Origin: JAZDLC01 sp043802345
Lineage (GTDB): Bacteria > Planctomycetota > B15-G4 > JADJEK01
Direction of reading: 5' to 3'
Assembly (NCBI GenBank): GCA_043802345.1
Contig: JAZDLC010000485.1
Coordinates: 1-16,675 of the forward strand
DNA: 16,675 nucleotides
The notes under the pieces were generated by a model. The model was not told the origin of the DNA. It did no database searches and saw only the letters and a program-made list of their open reading frames with translations. The translations under genes were made by a program, and so were the position numbers. Numbering within the stretch: position 1 is the first letter of the stretch; the number at the start of each line of letters is the position of its first letter. Below are positions 14,447-16,675 of the stretch, in pieces.

Positions 14447-16323
14447 TGTTCCTCGTGCACCTCTGGAAGGAATGGCGAGACCACCGGATGCTCTTCCTCG
14501 CCCAGATCCTGATCGTAGCGATCGGCAGCGGTCTCATCGTCTGGCTGACCAGCTACCCGGAATGGCAGAGTGTACTCATCCCAGAGATTCTCCTGCTCGC
14601 CGGCGTCACGGCCCTCCTCCTCGGAGGCGATCTGGTGGCCGGCGAGGTGAGACGGAGCAAGCACCAGTTGCTGGCGCGTCTGCCGGGCGCCCTGCCGCGA
14701 GCCTTCTTCGCCAAGGCGGTCGCGCTCGGCCTGTCCGGAATCCTGGCGGCGGGGGCGGGCTTCCTCTCCGCGGAATTGGTCTGGTGGTTGGTCGAGAAGG
14801 AAGGCCTCGAACTCTGGACCTCCGGTCCCTGGTTGGGGGGGTACTTCTGGATCCTCGTCGCCTTCCCCTTCGTGGGCGTGTGGATGCTGGCCGCCTCCTG
14901 CTGGATCCGGCACGGCTCCCTGGCTCTTCCGGGGGCCCTGGTCGTGCTGGGCGTCGTCCTGATCCCGTTCGCCTGGATCTACCGTCAGCATCCCGACATT
15001 CGTCCCTACCCGTTCGACCTCGCAGCGATCCCCGCCGTGATCGGCGTTGCGGGATTCGCGGCTGCCTACCACTCGTTCACGCGTGGACTTCGCTTCGGCG
15101 GCAGTGGCTCCGCGGCGGCGGCCGGCCTCCCACTGGCCCTCCTCCTCTGCGTTCCTGCCTGGGGACTGAGCCACCACCGTCTTCTGCAGTGGACCACCGT
15201 GAGACCCGAGGAGACCGGCTTCAGGATCAGCGAGGCGCTCCTCGGCGAGGGTGGCAGGTTTGCGTTCATCGAGGCCAGAAACTCGTCCGACCACTGGACC
15301 GACCATCCCTACCGGACGCTCGTGGTGGACCTGAAGGACGGATCGTGGCGCGACACGGGGGCAACGTCGGAGGCAGGCGAGTGGTTGGTGACGCCTGCGT
15401 TCTCCATGCACGACGTTCAGCACCCGACCGTTGTCATCGGCGGCAGCAGCGGTCGCAGGCGTCTCCTTGACGGCAGAACCGGACGCAATCTGGCGCTCCT
15501 CTCCTCGAGGTCGGTCCCCGAGACTCTTCAGGAGCGGCTCCGCGAGCGTGCCAGGAGCACCTCCGGGCTCACGTTCGGTGGCGGAAGAGAAGCCTGGTTC
15601 CAAGAGGGGACGCTGGAGTTCTCGGGAGAGGACGGCCAGGTGGAATCGTTGTCGTGGAATCCTCGTGACCGTCTCTTCTACTCCTGCGGGGACGGGTTCT
15701 TGTTCATGCCGGCGAACGGCTCGTCCGGGTCGGTGCGCTTCTTCGACCTGAACCTGATGATTCAGGTGGAGCCAGGGTGGGCCTACTGGGAGCGTTCCGT
15801 GCTGATCCGAAAGGACCGCTGGATCGTGAGCAGACGCTCCGGCGATTCGGACCCGGTGCTCTTTGACCCTCTGACCCGAACCTTCGAGGAGGCGCCGTTC
15901 CTGCAGAAGCACGACAGGGTGATCGCGCTGCTTGGCAATGGAGATCTCGTCGTAGGAGCGCCGGCCGGAATCGGCAGGAAGCAGCAGCTCATTCTCGTTT
16001 CGCCCGATACGAAGTCACGGACCCCGCTCCTGTTCGAGGATGACTCTCCGGCGGAGACCCTGCGTCTCTTTCGCGGCCGGTCTCCCGTGGATGTTCCGGA
16101 AGAACACCCGGTGCTGGTCCTGGAGTTCGAGGATGGCCCCGGCTACGGGCGCCTGGACCGTGCCGCCGGACGCATCGCCCGCCTCCCCTCATCCTGCTCG
16201 TATCCCGCCCGGTTCGTGGCCTGCATCGACGACACGACAGCCCTGGTCATCACAGGCGACGGCCACTCCCTCGCTCGCGCCCGCTTCGGCGGCGACGAGA
16301 TGGAGGCCCTCTTCCCCCGCTGA
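14446..16323 (+). CDS. ABC-2 permease fused to a large propeller-like C-terminal domain
   Basis: A 625-residue membrane protein. The first 250 residues hold about seven hydrophobic helices (beginning near 15, 46, 82, 127, 158, 188 and 219) with the short ABC-2 start FLVHLWKEWRDHR. From about residue 255 the protein is soluble and rich in short strands with repeated Asp/Gly/Trp turns, for example LVVDLKDGSWRDTG, FDLNLMIQVEPGWAYWE, VLFDPLTRTFEEAP and YGRLDRAAGRIARLP. This suggests beta-propeller blades, although no named repeat is certain. With the N-terminus inside and seven helices, this half would face the periplasm. I chose ATG at 14446-14448 over the in-frame TTG one codon earlier because GGAGGT (14434-14439) is then 6 nt away. 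It shares one base with the ATPase stop. A plain ABC-2 permease would be about 250-300 residues. Confidence 0.85.
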   Translation: MFLVHLWKEWRDHRMLFLAQILIVAIGSGLIVWLTSYPEWQSVLIPEILLLAGVTALLLGGDLVAGEVRRSKHQLLARLPGALPRAFFAKAVALGLSGILAAGAGFLSAELVWWLVEKEGLELWTSGPWLGGYFWILVAFPFVGVWMLAASCWIRHGSLALPGALVVLGVVLIPFAWIYRQHPDIRPYPFDLAAIPAVIGVAGFAAAYHSFTRGLRFGGSGSAAAAGLPLALLLCVPAWGLSHHRLLQWTTVRPEETGFRISEALLGEGGRFAFIEARNSSDHWTDHPYRTLVVDLKDGSWRDTGATSEAGEWLVTPAFSMHDVQHPTVVIGGSSGRRRLLDGRTGRNLALLSSRSVPETLQERLRERARSTSGLTFGGGREAWFQEGTLEFSGEDGQVESLSWNPRDRLFYSCGDGFLFMPANGSSGSVRFFDLNLMIQVEPGWAYWERSVLIRKDRWIVSRRSGDSDPVLFDPLTRTFEEAPFLQKHDRVIALLGNGDLVVGAPAGIGRKQQLILVSPDTKSRTPLLFEDDSPAETLRLFRGRSPVDVPEEHPVLVLEFEDGPGYGRLDRAAGRIARLPSSCSYPARFVACIDDTTALVITGDGHSLARARFGGDEMEALFPR

Positions 16324-16358
16324 CCCGGTCAGGGCCTGGCACAGCACAGCCAGAGGTC
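16320..16358 (+). repeat. Short inverted repeats after the permease gene
   Basis: CTGACC-C-GGTCAG (16320-16332) overlaps the permease stop codon. CTGGC (16336-16340) and GCCAG (16349-16353) then form a 5-bp stem around 8 nt. No T tract follows, so a terminator role is weakly supported. Confidence 0.3.
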
Positions 16359-16402
16359 ACAATCGAGGAACGGTTCCGGACTCGCTCGCCGGGCCATCGA
16401 GG

Positions 16403-16460
16403 AAATCGAAATCGATTGGTCTCGTCCCACTCGGAAGGCGCATCCAATCGATCCCGATTT
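16403..16460 (-). repeat. 17-bp inverted repeat flanking the intron 3' end
   Basis: AAATCG-AA-ATCGATTGG (16403-16419) faces CCAATCGAT-CC-CGATTT (16444-16460) with a 24-nt loop. As RNA from the plus strand the AA/CC positions do not pair. From the minus strand they become two G-U wobbles, so all 17 positions pair. This favours a minus-strand RNA hairpin, perhaps a terminator or target-site structure, between the converging permease and intron genes. Confidence 0.6.
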
Positions 16461-16467
16461 GTCGCGG

Positions 16468-16493
16468 TAGGGACGGCCCTTACGGGCCGCCCC
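16468..16493 (-). ncRNA. Domain-VI-like hairpin of the group II intron
   Basis: On the minus strand GGGGCGGCCC (16493-16484), a GUAA tetraloop of the GNRA type, and GGGCCGUCCC (16479-16470) form a 10-bp stem with a single G-U wobble, followed by UACC. The position, 7 nt after domain V, fits domain VI. A clearly bulged branch-point A inside the stem is not visible. The same hairpin with a 5' GTAG on the plus strand also looks like a REP element, which is the main alternative. Confidence 0.5.
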
Positions 16494-16500
16494 CCGCACA

Positions 16501-16533
16501 GATCCCAGCGAGCGGAATTCCCGCACTGGGCTC
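16501..16533 (-). ncRNA. Domain-V-like catalytic hairpin of the group II intron
   Basis: A 33-nt minus-strand hairpin (usual length 34). GAGCCCAG (16533-16526) pairs with CUGGGAUC (16508-16501). A two-base bulge C-G (16510-16509) lies on the 3' side, then an upper stem GCGG/CCGC with a U-U pair at its base and a GAAUU loop. The catalytic AGC triad (16532-16530) and the bulge are in the proper places. The triad G faces A instead of the usual U, and the loop is not a clean GNRA, so decay is possible. Confidence 0.55.
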
Positions 16534-16538
16534 CTGCC

Positions 16539-16675
16539 TCAGGTCCTGACGCACAGGTGCTCCCACGGGTAGGGGTGAGTGATACGGGGTGTCGGGAGAT
16601 GGCGTGCGGCAATTCGTTGCATGCGTTCCCAGGTGATGCGGGTGCGCTGGCTCCGACGCCGGAGCGTACGATGCC
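16539..16675 (-). CDS. Group II intron reverse transcriptase/maturase, C-terminal fragment
   Basis: Only the last 44 residues are inside the window; the rest lies beyond the right edge. The frame from 16673 reads LRRRSQRTRITWERMQRIAA and then RHLPTPRITHPYPWEHLCVRT before TGA. The pattern RSQR.R.TW.RM.R, followed by LP.PRI.HPYP, is the end I know from bacterial intron-encoded reverse transcriptases, after the maturase domain. The other two minus frames here lack this. Domain V begins 5 nt after the stop, as expected of an ORF in domain IV. The protein would copy the intron into DNA and help it splice. Whether the full gene is intact cannot be seen. Confidence 0.65.
   Translation of the reverse strand, partial: HRTLRRRSQRTRITWERMQRIAARHLPTPRITHPYPWEHLCVRT

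Larger units (their letters stand above)
16467..16675 (-). mobile_element. 3' end of a group II intron entering from the right edge
   Basis: On the minus strand, the tail of a reverse transcriptase/maturase frame (stop at 16539) is followed after 5 nt by a domain-V-like hairpin and then by a domain-VI-like hairpin, the fixed order of a group II intron 3' end. The last intron base is probably within a few nt of 16467, in CCCUACC, where homing and branch details cannot be fixed. Class C is suspected because the ORF ends close to a short domain V, but the 5' end is outside the window. The intron may be inactive (see domain V). Confidence 0.6.

Noticed and set aside
13981..15912. 643-codon minus-strand frame opposite the ABC genes
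   Set aside because: Antisense to the ABC ATPase and permease, with low-complexity Arg/Glu/Gln composition and no domain.
16470..16493. REP element (GTAG plus hairpin) on the plus strand
   Set aside because: The GTAG and stem fit superficially, but the adjoining maturase tail and domain-V fold explain it better as domain VI; a second REP copy was not seen.

Overview
The window is high-GC DNA, dense with genes, from a Gram-negative bacterium. Evidence for an outer membrane is kdsB (activation of KDO for LPS), anmK (peptidoglycan recycling), a lipobox protein and a predicted secreted protein. I cannot assign a phylum from sequence alone. No rRNA, tRNA or CRISPR array was seen.

Left block, minus strand (about 1-9147). 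Read in transcription order from right to left it holds a small protein-kinase-fold protein, a membrane-anchored double-LysM protein, anmK, mtnP, a large secreted DUF3352-like protein, a six-helix membrane histidine kinase and a sigma-54-type response regulator that runs off the left edge. From the LysM gene onward the spacings are short (10, 53 and 28 bp, then about 20 bp, then an 8-bp overlap), so this is probably one operon led by the 235-bp gap at 8229-8463. The kinase and regulator form a two-component pair, and the secreted protein directly upstream may work with the sensor.

Centre, plus strand (9182-12263). A sigma70-like promoter reads into a lipoprotein gene, kdsB and pyrG, joined by 4-bp overlaps. 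PyrG makes CTP, and KdsB uses CTP to activate KDO. A perfect 11-bp hairpin follows pyrG, then a G-rich stretch without a gene that contains G-quadruplex-capable and poly-G tracts.

TA relic, minus strand (12610-13248). Three tiny overlapping reading frames look like a decayed HipB-HipS-HipT toxin-antitoxin operon: a HipB-type HTH with an apparent 1-nt frameshift and no normal start in frame, a shortened HipA N-terminal domain, and only the CxxC/HxxC zinc-ribbon tip of the HipT kinase.

Right block, plus strand (13278-16323). A YtrA-like GntR repressor, an ABC ATPase and an ABC-2 permease overlap one another. The permease carries an unusual C-terminal half of about 370 residues that looks propeller-like and probably lies outside the membrane.

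Right edge, minus strand (16467-16675). The last bases encode the C-terminus of a group II intron reverse transcriptase/maturase. It is followed at once by a domain-V-like and a domain-VI-like hairpin, so a group II intron (class C suspected) enters from the right and ends here. A 17-bp inverted repeat lies just beyond its 3' end.
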